A stretch of DNA of 25,292 bases from the NCBI GenBank assembly GCA_050246595.1, contig JBFWVT010000074.1, positions 1-25,292 of the forward strand. Reading direction: 5' to 3'. The DNA is from DATARH01 sp050246595 (lineage in GTDB: Bacteria; Pseudomonadota; Alphaproteobacteria; ATCC43930; CGMCC-115725). Numbering within the stretch: position 1 is the first letter of the stretch; each line of letters opens with the position of its first letter. Below the pieces are notes generated by a model. It saw nothing but the letters and a program-made list of their open reading frames with translations. It was not told the origin of the DNA and searched no databases. A program made the position numbers and the translations under genes. This document shows positions 1-7,246 of the stretch, in pieces.

Positions 1-124
1 TCCGCGCACCACCGAGGACACGTGGCGCCAGATCGGCTCCTTGCTCGATCATTTCTCCGCACAGGAATGCGCAAACTACCTCGCCAATGCCGGCTACGCT
101 TCAACCTGAAACGATCACGCTCTA
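1..124 (+). mobile_element. Right end of an IS630-type insertion sequence (partial)
   Basis: The window opens inside an insertion sequence. An open frame in phase 2 ends at a TGA at 107-109. It encodes the last 35 residues of a transposase (PRTTEDTWRQIG... to ...NYLANAGYAST). This matches the C-terminal tail of IS630-family DDE transposases, with a TxEDxW..IG segment followed by QECxNYxxxAGY. The element ends about 15 bases after the stop, at ...CGATCACGCTC, followed by TA (123-124). IS630 elements target and duplicate TA dinucleotides. Positions 1-124 recur in inverted orientation at 25167-25290 with one difference (position 40, synonymous for Ser). The catalytic part lies outside the window. 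The family assignment rests on the tail alone. Confidence 0.8.
2..109 (+). CDS. IS630 family transposase, C-terminal fragment
   Basis: This is the 3' end of a transposase gene whose start lies off the left edge. Only 35 residues are visible, from PRTTEDTW to AGYAST. None of the DDE catalytic residues are in view, so it cannot be said whether the gene is intact. The residues are identical to the tail of the opposite-facing copy at the right edge of the window. One base differs at a third codon position (TCC versus TCA, both Ser), which suggests recent transposition of one active family. Confidence 0.75.
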   Translation, partial: PRTTEDTWRQIGSLLDHFSAQECANYLANAGYAST

Positions 125-139
125 AGCTGTTGAAAAGGT

Positions 140-214
140 TGGTGCCCCGAGTCGGATTTGAACCAACGGCCTACCGCTTACGAAGCGGTTGCTCTACCGC
201 TGAGCTATCGGGGC
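140..214 (-). tRNA. tRNA-Thr (anticodon CGU)
   Basis: The minus strand folds as a standard cloverleaf. The acceptor stem is GCCCCGA with TCGGGGC, the D-stem GCTC/GAGC, the anticodon stem ACCGC/GCGGT with loop TTCGTAA, and the T-stem GTTGG/CCGAC with loop TTCAAAT. The anticodon CGT lies at 180-182 and reads the Thr codon ACG. The first two pairs, G1-C72 and C2-G71, agree with threonine identity. CCA is encoded (140-142). The gene begins 28 bp beyond the hemY stop on the same strand, so it may be co-transcribed with it. Its 3' end lies 15 bp from the IS630 end. Confidence 0.95.
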
Positions 215-217
215 TGC

Positions 218-239
218 GCCGGCTCCAGCCTGTGCCGGC
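218..239 (-). terminator. Short hairpin between hemY and tRNA-Thr
   Basis: GCCGGC (218-223) pairs with GCCGGC (234-239) across a 10-base loop, just after the hemY stop codon. There is no T-run, so it is a weak candidate for an intrinsic terminator. It could also be a processing or pausing structure between hemY and the tRNA. Confidence 0.2.
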
Positions 240-242
240 TTA

Positions 243-1673
243 TTATCCGATTGTGCGGCTGGAGCCAAGCGGCTCGGTGGGCGGTGCCGGTACGACCGGC
301 GGTTTGGGCTTTGGGGTATCGACCGCAGGCAGCATCAGCGGGGCGGCGCCGAATGCCGAGCGCGCACCGATTGCGCCTCGATCCTCTGGCGCCTGCCAGG
401 CGAGCGTATCAAAGCCGCCGCACGCCGGGCACACCGATTGCCACTCGGGCGTCGCCGCGCCGCAACGGGTACAGAGATAACATGGATCGGGCGGCGCACC
501 GATCGCGCGATCAAGCCATTGGCGCGCTGCTCGCGGCTCTCCGTCTTCGCTTTCCTCCAGCCTCGCCATCAACAGGCAGAGGCGGCGCGAGGGAGCGGCC
601 GGCGACGCTTCCACCGCGAGCGTCAGATGGCGGCGCGCCTCGCCCCACAGCCGCGCCGCGAGCGCCGCCTCGCCGATCGCCAGGTGGCTTTCGAGCGCAT
701 CGGGATTGCGCGCCGCGAGAAGCTGCAGCGAGGCCGCCCCCGCCAGCGGTTCGCCGGCGCGGCGCGCTTCCAGATAGAGCCTGGCGAGCATCGGGTGCGG
801 CGCGGTCTGCCAGGCGCGCTCGATCGCGCGCGCCGCGCCGCGCCGGCGTCCGCGCGCGAGAAGCAGGCGGGCGTTGTGGCCGGCGATCGGCGCGAGGTCG
901 GGCGCGAGTTGCTGGGCCTGAGCCGCGAGCGCGGAGGCGCGGCGGAGATCGCCGGCGCGCTCGACCGAGCGGCTCAGCTCGTAGAGCACGACCCCGCTTC
1001 CGTGACGCCCGGCACTGGCCGGCAACGCCCGGCGCTGCGCCGCCGCGGCCAGCGTGGCGCGCGCGCCCTGCCAGTCGCCGCCGCGTGCCTGCAACCGCAG
1101 CACATTCTCGGCGAGCCAGGGCGCATCGGGGCGTAGCGCGCGGGCGCGCTCGGCAAGCGGCAGTGCGGTCGCGTCGTCACCGGCCCGCAATGCCTGCCCG
1201 ATCAGCCCGCGAAGTCCGAGAAACTCGGTGTCGCGCCGGTCGAGCAGCGCGGCATAGGCGCGCCGCGCCGTATCGGAATCGCCCTGACGCGATGCCGCCT
1301 CGGCCGCAAGGAGCAGAACGACCGGCGTGTCGCCGAGCAGCATTCGCGCCCGCTCGGCATGCCGCCGGGCTTCGCCGGCATCGGCCGCCGCGAGCGCCAC
1401 GAGGCCCCGGGTCAGCGCCGCCTCGCCGGCCCGGCGGCGGCCTTCCTCACGGCGCCGGCGTAATACCGCCGGCGTCCGTCGTAGCCCCGCCAGAAACAGC
1501 ACCAGCGCCGCCGTCGCAAAAGCCGACAAGGCCGCGAGCGCGACCAGGACTCCGACCGAGGTTTCGATCAGCCATCCCTGCCAGGCGATCTCGACCTCGC
1601 CGGGATTGTCCGCGAAATACACGCCGGCGGCGACCGCGGCGGTCAGCAGAACCAGGGCCAGCAGGATGCGCAT
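243..1673 (-). CDS. hemY: HemY-like membrane protein with TPR-like helices and C-terminal zinc ribbon
   Basis: This 476-residue inner-membrane protein belongs to the HemY N-terminal domain family. Two hydrophobic segments (about residues 1-20 and 40-63) flank the typical DNPGEVEIAWQGW stretch. An Ala/Arg-rich helical TPR-like region follows (about 75-395). The C-terminus carries a CxxC pair at C401/C404 and another at C415/C418 (CTRC and CPAC), then FDTLAW, a rubredoxin-like ribbon similar in layout to that of LapB/YciM. It is not the protoporphyrinogen oxidase also called HemY. The family sits in haem-synthesis operons and its exact role is unsettled. The start overlaps the stop of the mitofilin-like gene (TGATG), implying translational coupling. 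The last 50 residues are proline-rich and low in complexity. Confidence 0.88.
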   Translation of the reverse strand: MRILLALVLLTAAVAAGVYFADNPGEVEIAWQGWLIETSVGVLVALAALSAFATAALVLFLAGLRRTPAVLRRRREEGRRRAGEAALTRGLVALAAADAGEARRHAERARMLLGDTPVVLLLAAEAASRQGDSDTARRAYAALLDRRDTEFLGLRGLIGQALRAGDDATALPLAERARALRPDAPWLAENVLRLQARGGDWQGARATLAAAAQRRALPASAGRHGSGVVLYELSRSVERAGDLRRASALAAQAQQLAPDLAPIAGHNARLLLARGRRRGAARAIERAWQTAPHPMLARLYLEARRAGEPLAGAASLQLLAARNPDALESHLAIGEAALAARLWGEARRHLTLAVEASPAAPSRRLCLLMARLEESEDGEPRAARQWLDRAIGAPPDPCYLCTRCGAATPEWQSVCPACGGFDTLAWQAPEDRGAIGARSAFGAAPLMLPAVDTPKPKPPVVPAPPTEPLGSSRTIG

Positions 1674-2977
1674 CAGCCGGGCGCGCCCGGTGCCGAGGCC
1701 GTGCCGCCGAGCCGTCCCGTCAACAGCGCTTCGAGCCGCTGCAGCGCCGTCTCGGCGGCAAGCCGCTCACGCGCCTTGAGCAGCCAGTCCGCGGCTCCCG
1801 CGGCCGCCGATCCTTGCAGCGTCTCGATCGCGGCGACGGCGCGCGCCAGATCGCCGCCGGCAAGCGCCCGCTCCGCCAGCGTGACGGCCGCCTCGGCCGC
1901 TCTGCTCGGCTCGGCCTCATCGGCGCGGCGTACCCTGACCAGACCGCGCAGGCGGTCGAGCGCCGCGCCGGTCCAGCTCCCGTCGGCGCCGGCTGCGGTG
2001 CCGGTTGCGGCGGGAGCCGCGTCGATGTCTTGCGCCAGCCTGCGCAGTCCTTGCACAAGCGCGGCGCGGTTGGCCGTTCCGGTTCGGGCCGCGGCGGCAA
2101 GCGGCGCGGCGGCTCCGGCGATTTCGGGCCTCATCTGTGCGAGCGAAGCCAGGGCGTCGTATTCCGCCGCAAACGGCCGCCCGGTTTCGAGAGCGTTGCG
2201 GATCTGCAGCAATGCCAGCGTCAATCCCATATCGGTCAAGTCGCCGGCCCGCGATCGTGCGGTCGTTTCGAGAGCCTGGATGCGGCTCCCCAACTCGGCG
2301 GCGGCCGTTTGCTGCGCGCGCAGATCCTGCCGCAGCGGATCGAGCTTGGCGGCAAGATCGGCGGCCTGTGCCTGTTGCGCCTGGTCGAGCCGGTCGAGGC
2401 GGGTCGCCAGGTCGGAGGCGCCGGCGGTTTGCGCCTGTACCGTGTTCGCCAGCCGGTCGAGGCGGGTCGTAAGGTCGGAAATGCCGCTCGAAACCGCGGC
2501 GATCTGCTGCCGCATCTCGTCCAGCTCGGGAGGAAGCGCCGGGGGTTTTTGTTCGAGGGCGCCGACGCGCTGCTCCAGCCGGGGCATCGCAGCGGCAGCC
2601 GCCGCGGTCTGCTGCTCCAGCAATCGGATTTGCTGCTGCACCGCGTCGAGCCGCTCGACAACCGCCGGATCGATACCGGAACGCGCGTCCCCCCAGGGCA
2701 GGAAAGGTGTCCAGAACGGCGCCGTCCCGACCAGCGCCAGCACGAGCAGCAAGGTTGCGGCGAGACCGAGCGCCAGCCCGCGATAACCCGGCTCGCGGGC
2801 GGCGGCTGCCGCGGATGGCGGCTCGCCGAACGGTGCGGTCGCAACCGGCTCTGTCGGCGGCGGCTCGTCACGCGCGGTCGCCTCGGCCGGCTCGTCGGCA
2901 CCGAGCGGTGAAGGCCGCGCCGAGCCGGCCGAAGCGGGGCGCCTGTCTGAAATCGGGTGCTCCGGACGGTCGCTCAT
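1673..2977 (-). CDS. Mitofilin-like (COG4223 / HemX-type) inner membrane protein
   Basis: The protein has 434 residues. A disordered, Pro/Ala-rich cytoplasmic N-terminus (about 1-63) leads into one membrane segment (about 66-89). A long coiled coil follows (about 105-240), with repeated heptad-like blocks around LDRLANTVQAQT and LDRLDQAQQAQA. The C-terminal region (about 250-434) is helical and matches the position of the alphaproteobacterial mitofilin/Mic60 domain. In this lineage such a gene lies between hemD and hemY, and its relatives shape inner-membrane folds. It overlaps hemD by four bases (ATGA) and hemY by one base, so the three are probably translated together. The assignment rests on architecture and neighbours, because the sequence itself is low in complexity. 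Confidence 0.75.
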   Translation of the reverse strand: MSDRPEHPISDRRPASAGSARPSPLGADEPAEATARDEPPPTEPVATAPFGEPPSAAAAAREPGYRGLALGLAATLLLVLALVGTAPFWTPFLPWGDARSGIDPAVVERLDAVQQQIRLLEQQTAAAAAAMPRLEQRVGALEQKPPALPPELDEMRQQIAAVSSGISDLTTRLDRLANTVQAQTAGASDLATRLDRLDQAQQAQAADLAAKLDPLRQDLRAQQTAAAELGSRIQALETTARSRAGDLTDMGLTLALLQIRNALETGRPFAAEYDALASLAQMRPEIAGAAAPLAAAARTGTANRAALVQGLRRLAQDIDAAPAATGTAAGADGSWTGAALDRLRGLVRVRRADEAEPSRAAEAAVTLAERALAGGDLARAVAAIETLQGSAAAGAADWLLKARERLAAETALQRLEALLTGRLGGTASAPGAPG

Positions 2978-3705
2978 GCGAGGCGGCGCTCCTCAACAAG
3001 CCGGTCGAGCGCGGCCAGCAACGCGGGCTGATTGGGCCGGCCGGCGACACGCCGCGCCCGGAAGCGCAGCGGATCGAGCGCCGCATCGGCGGCGGCGCTG
3101 ATCGAAATCGCCGTGACATGCCGCATCGCCGCGGCGATACCGGCCTGATCGACCAGGCGGGTAAAGATCGCGGCGGTGCGCGGCGAGAAGAACAGCGCGA
3201 AATCGACGATCCCGGCGGCGAGCGCCCGCATCGTCGCGGCGCTCAGCGTGCCGACCGGCTGCGCCTCGTAGAGCACCGCGCGATCGACCGAAAAACCGCG
3301 GGCGCGCAACTCGCCGGACAGATCGCCGGCAACGACACTGCCGGCGATATGCAGCAGCCGCCCTGCCTCCGGCCGCAAGCGCCCGCCGACCAGCGCGACC
3401 AGATCGCCGACCGCGCCGTCGGCGCTGTGCACCTCGGGGAAGCCTGCCGCGCGTGCCTGAGCCGCGGTCGCGTCGCCGACTGCGAAAATCGGCACGGCGC
3501 GCTCCCGGCTGAGCCGGGCAAAGGCGCGCACCCCGTTCGCGCTGGTGCACAGAACGGCCTGTACGCCGGCAAGATCGGGCTTGTGTCCGGGGTCGCGATA
3601 ATGAATGTCGAGCAGCGGTTCCAGCAGCGCGGCGACTCCGCGTTCGGCGAGCGCCTCGGCCAATGTCGCCGCCTCGACACGCGGCCGGGTCACCAGCGCG
3701 CGCAT
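2974..3705 (-). CDS. hemD: Uroporphyrinogen-III synthase
   Basis: This enzyme cyclises hydroxymethylbilane to uroporphyrinogen III with inversion of ring D, in the common tetrapyrrole pathway of the cytoplasm. From the ATG at 3705 the protein is 243 residues, the usual family size. It opens MRALVTRPRVEA, the standard first strand. Further marks are LCTSANGVRAFA, IFAVGDATA, the AVLYEAQPVGTLS linker back to domain 1, and FFSPRTAAIF near the second half. In-frame ATGs at 3738 and 3756 and a TTG at 3825 would add 11 to 40 unrelated residues, so 3705 is preferred. No strong ribosome site precedes it. The usual partner hemC is absent upstream. Confidence 0.88.
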   Translation of the reverse strand: MRALVTRPRVEAATLAEALAERGVAALLEPLLDIHYRDPGHKPDLAGVQAVLCTSANGVRAFARLSRERAVPIFAVGDATAAQARAAGFPEVHSADGAVGDLVALVGGRLRPEAGRLLHIAGSVVAGDLSGELRARGFSVDRAVLYEAQPVGTLSAATMRALAAGIVDFALFFSPRTAAIFTRLVDQAGIAAAMRHVTAISISAAADAALDPLRFRARRVAGRPNQPALLAALDRLVEERRLA

Positions 3706-3798
3706 CCCGAGACGCGACGGATCGATCGCCGCGCGCATGCCGCCCTGGGTGCCCATGGCGTCTTCATCGCCCAAGACGGCGCGGGTGACAAGATTTCC

Positions 3799-3821
3799 CC
3801 TGCGGTTTGCGATGCCGCAGG
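3799..3821 (-). other. Perfect 7-bp hairpin between the LLM gene and hemD
   Basis: CCTGCGG (3799-3805) pairs with CCGCAGG (3815-3821) across a nine-base loop, in the gap between the LLM oxidoreductase stop and hemD. No T-run follows on the minus strand, so a terminator role is only possible. The rest of the gap (3706-3879) shows no gene. Confidence 0.3.
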
Positions 3822-3879
3822 ACAAGCGGCACGGTCGGAGTCGGGGTTCCGGCGTGCTGCCGGGAGGGCAGCTCCACGA

Positions 3880-4902
3880 TCAGCCTCGGCCGTGTTTCTT
3901 GTGAAAATACGGCAGCACGTCGCGTCCCATCATCTCGATGACCCGGAGGATTTTCGCCGATTCCATGCCGGGCCAGCCCATCCGGAAGATCAGGTAGTTC
4001 GAGTCGAGACGCCTGATGCGTTCCTCTATCTGCTCGATGACCTCGTCCGGGGTGCCGAGGATAAAGCGGTCGCGCGCCAGATCCTCAAACGGCACCCGGA
4101 AACTTTCCTCGCCCGGCAATGCCTTGTCCTGACCCCATTCGGCATAGGCGGCATATTTGGCCTCAAGAAACGGGCGCGCGGTGGCGACCGCCTCCTCGCG
4201 GGTCGGCGCGACGTGCAGTTCGAGCGCGATCGGGCGCGCCGCTGGCATCGGATGGTCGGCTTCGGCGAGCGCCTGCTTGTAGCGGTCCCATTGCCGCTCG
4301 ATCGTCGGCAGCGCGGCGTGCGGGTTGATGAACCACGACAGCCCCATTCGCGCGGTGCGCACGACCGCCGGGTCGGCGTTGGCGGCGATCCAGATTGGCG
4401 GATGCGGTTTTTGCACCGGGCGGATCGTGCAGGTCGCGTCGTGCAGGCGGAAATAGCGGCCCTCATGCGTCACGACCTCTTCGGTCCACAGCCGCTTGAT
4501 AAGATCGAGCGCCTCCAGCATGCGCAGCACCCGGTCGCGCGAGGTCATGCCGAACGCCTCGTATTCGACATCGCGATAACCGATGCCGATGCCGAACACG
4601 ACCTTGCCCTCCGACATGATGTCGAGGCTGGCCACCTCCTCGGCGGTCTGCACCGGGTTCAGCATCGCCAGCAGCAGCACCGACAGACACAATTCCATCC
4701 CCGGCGCCTCGCCCGACAGCCGCGCCAAGAGCGGCAGGCTCTGCAACGACTGGAACGGCGGCGACAGGTAATGATGCCCGGCCGCCAGCGCATCAAACCC
4801 GGCGTCGCGGGCGAGTTTTGCCTGTTCGACGACCTCGCGGAAGCGGCGCACCGGATCGTCGGTGCGCGGCTGCTGCGGCATGACGAAAATACCGAATTTC
4901 AT
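3880..4902 (-). CDS. LLM class flavin-dependent oxidoreductase (luciferase-like monooxygenase)
   Basis: The 340-residue protein has the bacterial luciferase-like TIM-barrel fold. It starts MKFGIFVMPQQP, has GHHYLSPPFQS at the flavin edge, FGIGIGYRDVEYEAFG around residues 100-115, and the family signature PVQKPHPPIWIAAN near 165-180. Members use reduced FMN or F420 to oxidise small organic compounds, with substrates ranging from alkanals to sulfonates and nitrilotriacetate. Nothing in the sequence fixes the substrate. A clear ribosome site (GGAGG, five bases before ATG) supports the start. It lies upstream of hemD on the same strand but 174 bp away, so a shared transcript is possible but not shown. 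Confidence 0.85.
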   Translation of the reverse strand: MKFGIFVMPQQPRTDDPVRRFREVVEQAKLARDAGFDALAAGHHYLSPPFQSLQSLPLLARLSGEAPGMELCLSVLLLAMLNPVQTAEEVASLDIMSEGKVVFGIGIGYRDVEYEAFGMTSRDRVLRMLEALDLIKRLWTEEVVTHEGRYFRLHDATCTIRPVQKPHPPIWIAANADPAVVRTARMGLSWFINPHAALPTIERQWDRYKQALAEADHPMPAARPIALELHVAPTREEAVATARPFLEAKYAAYAEWGQDKALPGEESFRVPFEDLARDRFILGTPDEVIEQIEERIRRLDSNYLIFRMGWPGMESAKILRVIEMMGRDVLPYFHKKHGRG

Positions 4903-4958
4903 CTGATCCTCCGAAGGGCTGCTATGGGCGCGCGCTGGTCATTTTGTCCCGCAAATAG

Positions 4959-5042
4959 CTCGTCATTCCCGCGAAAGCGGGAATCTAGGGCCGCAAGGTT
5001 CCACTCCACACCCTAGATTCCCGCTTTCGCGGGAATGACGAG
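4959..5042. repeat. 32-bp perfect inverted repeat with nested GAAA hairpins
   Basis: Positions 4959-4990 and 5011-5042 are exact reverse complements separated by 20 bases. Each arm carries a smaller perfect palindrome, TTCCCGC-GAAA-GCGGGAA on one strand. The unit can therefore fold either as two small hairpins or as one long stem. It sits in the 220-bp gap (4903-5122) upstream of the LLM gene, where no protein gene is apparent. This is the layout of REP/BIME-type or non-autonomous mobile palindromes. A half-unit of the same kind is at 24338-24355. Confidence 0.9.
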
Positions 5043-5122
5043 GAGAAAAAGCGAGCCGCCGACCAGATGCAATCGCCCCGGAATGGCTGCCCTGGATGGC
5101 CACCATCAGCGCGCCGGGCTGG

Positions 5123-5422
5123 CTACGAATCCCGCTCGTTATGCGATTGGCGGATCTGGCGCAGCACGTCGCGCACGCCGCGCGCGGTGCGCAGCTTGCG
5201 CCCGATATCCGGCGCAAGGCGCAGATCGCCGGAGGCGTCGAGCCAGCCGGCTTCGGTGTCGGGCGGCAATTCGCGCATGACTTCGGCGAAGGCGCGAAAG
5301 ATCGCTTCGACATCGCGCGCTTCGAGCCGCCTCTCCCTGGCCACGCTGCCCGCCTCCGCGCAAGACAACACTGTCGCGAGGCTCGCACCGGCAGAATCCG
5401 GCGACATCGCCTCGCGCCGCAC
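5123..5422 (-). CDS. Small hypothetical protein downstream of the radical SAM gene
   Basis: The frame encodes 99 residues from a GTG at 5422, or 94 from the in-frame ATG at 5407. I do not recognise the family. The C-terminal two thirds looks like a folded helical domain (RDVEAIFRAFAEVMRELPP ... DIGRKLRTARGVRDVL), with no signal peptide, membrane segment or cysteine motif. Third codon positions are mostly G or C, as in neighbouring genes. The GTG lies six bases after the stop of the radical SAM gene on the same strand, so it would be the second gene of that operon. The opposite strand also has an open frame, but without recognisable features. Confidence 0.55.
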   Translation of the reverse strand: MRREAMSPDSAGASLATVLSCAEAGSVARERRLEARDVEAIFRAFAEVMRELPPDTEAGWLDASGDLRLAPDIGRKLRTARGVRDVLRQIRQSHNERDS

Positions 5423-5428
5423 AGCCTA

Positions 5429-6511
5429 TCAGAATAGGGTGAGCTGATCGCCTTTTTGCGGCGGCGGGCGGAAGCGGGTCGAATCGAGAGCCTGTGTCGT
5501 GCGCGGGGCGAAACCGAGCCGGCGGCAAGCCCGGTCGAAACGCGCCGCCAGCATGTCGGCATAGGGGCCGCCGCCGACCATCCGCTTCGACCACGCCGAA
5601 TCATATACCCGGCTGCCATGGCATTGCGCGACCAGCGACAGGACATGCGCCGCCTTGTTCGGCAGGTGCTCTTCGAGCCATTCCTTGAACAGCGTCTTCA
5701 ACTCCAGCGGCAGCCGCAGCAGCGTGTAGCCGGCGACCGTCGCCCCGGCCTCGCGCGCGCGTTCGAGAATTCTTTCCATTTCACTGTCGTTGAGGGCCGG
5801 GATCATCGGCGCCGCCAGAACCCCGGTCGGGATGCCGGCACCGGCCAGCGCGGCGATTGTTTCAAGGCGGCGCTCCGGCGTTGCGGCGCGCGGTTCCATA
5901 TGCCGCGCCAGCTCGCGATCAAGGGTCGTGACCGAGACCGTGACAACGGCGAGATTGTCGCGCGCCATGTCGGCGAGAATGTCGAGATCGCGCTGGATCA
6001 GCGCCCCCTTTGTGACGATCGTGACCGGATGACGAAAGTCGCGCAGCACGTCGAGGATCGCGCGCGTGATCCGCAGGCGCCGCTCGGCCGGCTGGTACGG
6101 GTCGGTGTTGCTGCCGAGCGCGATCGGCCGGCAGGCATACCCTTTCTTGCGCAGTTCCGCCGCGAGCAAGGTCGCGGCCCGCGGCTTGTAGAAGATGCGG
6201 GTCTCGAAATCGAGACCGGGCGACAGACCGAGATAGGCGTGGCTCGGTCTTGCATAGCAATAGATGCAGCCGTGCTCGCAGCCGCGATACGGGTTGATCG
6301 AGCGGTCGAAACCGATATCCGGCGAGTCGTTGCGCGCGATGATCGTGCGCGTCGCATCGATGTCGAACCGGGTCTCCAGCCGCGGCGGGTCTGTCTCGGC
6401 ACGATCCCAGCCATCGTCGAAGGCGACCCGTTTCTCGCTCTCGAAGCGGCCGGTCTGGTTGCTCGCGGCGCCGCGTCCCTTGCGCGCCGCGACGGTGCCT
6501 GGCATATCCAT
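5429..6511 (-). CDS. PA0069 family radical SAM protein (SplB-like)
   Basis: The protein is about 360 residues and carries a radical SAM iron-sulfur cluster motif, CEHGCIYC (C-x3-C-x2-C; C88, C92 and C95 when counted from the longest start). It is preceded by SINPYRGCEHG and followed by the family stretches ALGSNTDPYQPAE and VTIVTKGALIQRD. The region with RKGRGAASNQTGRFE at the N-terminus is characteristic of this SplB-related group. Despite the resemblance to spore photoproduct lyase, its substrate is not known. I chose ATG 6511; ATG 6541 is also in frame but would overlap the divergent gene by 10 bases. Neither start has a strong ribosome site. Confidence 0.85.
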   Translation of the reverse strand: MDMPGTVAARKGRGAASNQTGRFESEKRVAFDDGWDRAETDPPRLETRFDIDATRTIIARNDSPDIGFDRSINPYRGCEHGCIYCYARPSHAYLGLSPGLDFETRIFYKPRAATLLAAELRKKGYACRPIALGSNTDPYQPAERRLRITRAILDVLRDFRHPVTIVTKGALIQRDLDILADMARDNLAVVTVSVTTLDRELARHMEPRAATPERRLETIAALAGAGIPTGVLAAPMIPALNDSEMERILERAREAGATVAGYTLLRLPLELKTLFKEWLEEHLPNKAAHVLSLVAQCHGSRVYDSAWSKRMVGGGPYADMLAARFDRACRRLGFAPRTTQALDSTRFRPPPQKGDQLTLF

Positions 6512-6531
6512 CGAGCGATCATGCCGCGCCG

Positions 6532-7221
6532 ATGAGAACATTGCAAGAACCGATATCGCTCTCGGCAGTCATTCCGACGCTTAATGCCGCTGATTGTCTA
6601 CCGGCGGTCTTGGCGGCGCTGCGACCGCTGGCGACGGAGATTGTCGTCGCGGACGGCGGATCGACCGACGACACGGCGAGTATTGCTGGAGCGGCCGGGG
6701 CGCTGGTCCTCAGCGCGCCGCGCGGTCGCGGCAATCAGCTCGCGGCCGGAGCCGCTGCTTCGTCCGGCGATTGGCTGCTGTTTCTGCATGCCGATTGCCG
6801 CCCCGGACCCGGCTGGAACGCGGCCGTTTGCGCCTTTATCGCCGCGCCGGACGCGGCCGGGCGGGCCGGGTATTTCGCCTTCGCGCTGAACGATCCAAGC
6901 CCCGCGGCGCGACGGCTGGAGCGCATCGTGCGTTGGCGCTGCCGTCTGCTGGTGCTGCCTTACGGCGACCAGGGATTGCTGATCGCCCGTCCTCTCTACG
7001 ACGAAGTCGGCGGGTTCGCCGCGATCCCGCTGATGGAGGATGTCGATCTGGTCCGCCGTCTCGGGCGCCATCGCGTTGCGCCGATCGCCGCGCCGCTCTA
7101 CAGCTCGGCCCGGCGCTATCTCGCCGAGGGATATATCCGGCGGCCATTGCGAAACCTGTTCTGCCTGTCGCTGTATTTCGCCGGCGTGAAGCCGCAGCGT
7201 ATCGCGCGCCTCTACGGCTGA
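6532..7221 (+). CDS. TIGR04283-type family 2 glycosyltransferase
   Basis: This 229-residue GT-A glycosyltransferase begins with the usual beta strand LSAVIPTLNAADCL. It continues with the nucleotide-binding DGGSTDDT (41-48), the subgroup signature PRGRGNQLAAG (63-73) and LLFLHADCRP, where D88 of HAD serves as the DXD-like metal site. A GDQGLLI segment and MEDVDLVRRL follow, then the typical C-terminal KPQRIARLYG. It matches the TIGR04283 group, named for its link with arsenosugar synthesis. Many members occur without arsenic genes, as here, so the donor and acceptor are unknown. It is divergent from the radical SAM gene with only 20 bp between the chosen starts and is followed closely by a TIGR04282-like gene. 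Confidence 0.85.
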   Translation: MRTLQEPISLSAVIPTLNAADCLPAVLAALRPLATEIVVADGGSTDDTASIAGAAGALVLSAPRGRGNQLAAGAAASSGDWLLFLHADCRPGPGWNAAVCAFIAAPDAAGRAGYFAFALNDPSPAARRLERIVRWRCRLLVLPYGDQGLLIARPLYDEVGGFAAIPLMEDVDLVRRLGRHRVAPIAAPLYSSARRYLAEGYIRRPLRNLFCLSLYFAGVKPQRIARLYG

Positions 7222-7246
7222 GGACCAGACGATCAGACGGCATCTC

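Noticed and set aside
158..2911. Very long open frame (917 codons) on the plus strand across the hem region
   Set aside because: It is antisense to hemY and the mitofilin-like gene, is extremely Arg/Pro/Ala-rich and shows no family motifs. This is the usual mirror of GC-rich coding sequence.
2707..5016. 769-codon plus-strand frame opposite hemD and the LLM gene
   Set aside because: It has no motifs, and it reads through repeat sequence and the antisense of well-supported genes.
4959..5042. CRISPR-like or terminator structure
   Set aside because: There are only two arms in inverted, not direct, orientation with no spacer series, and no T-run follows.
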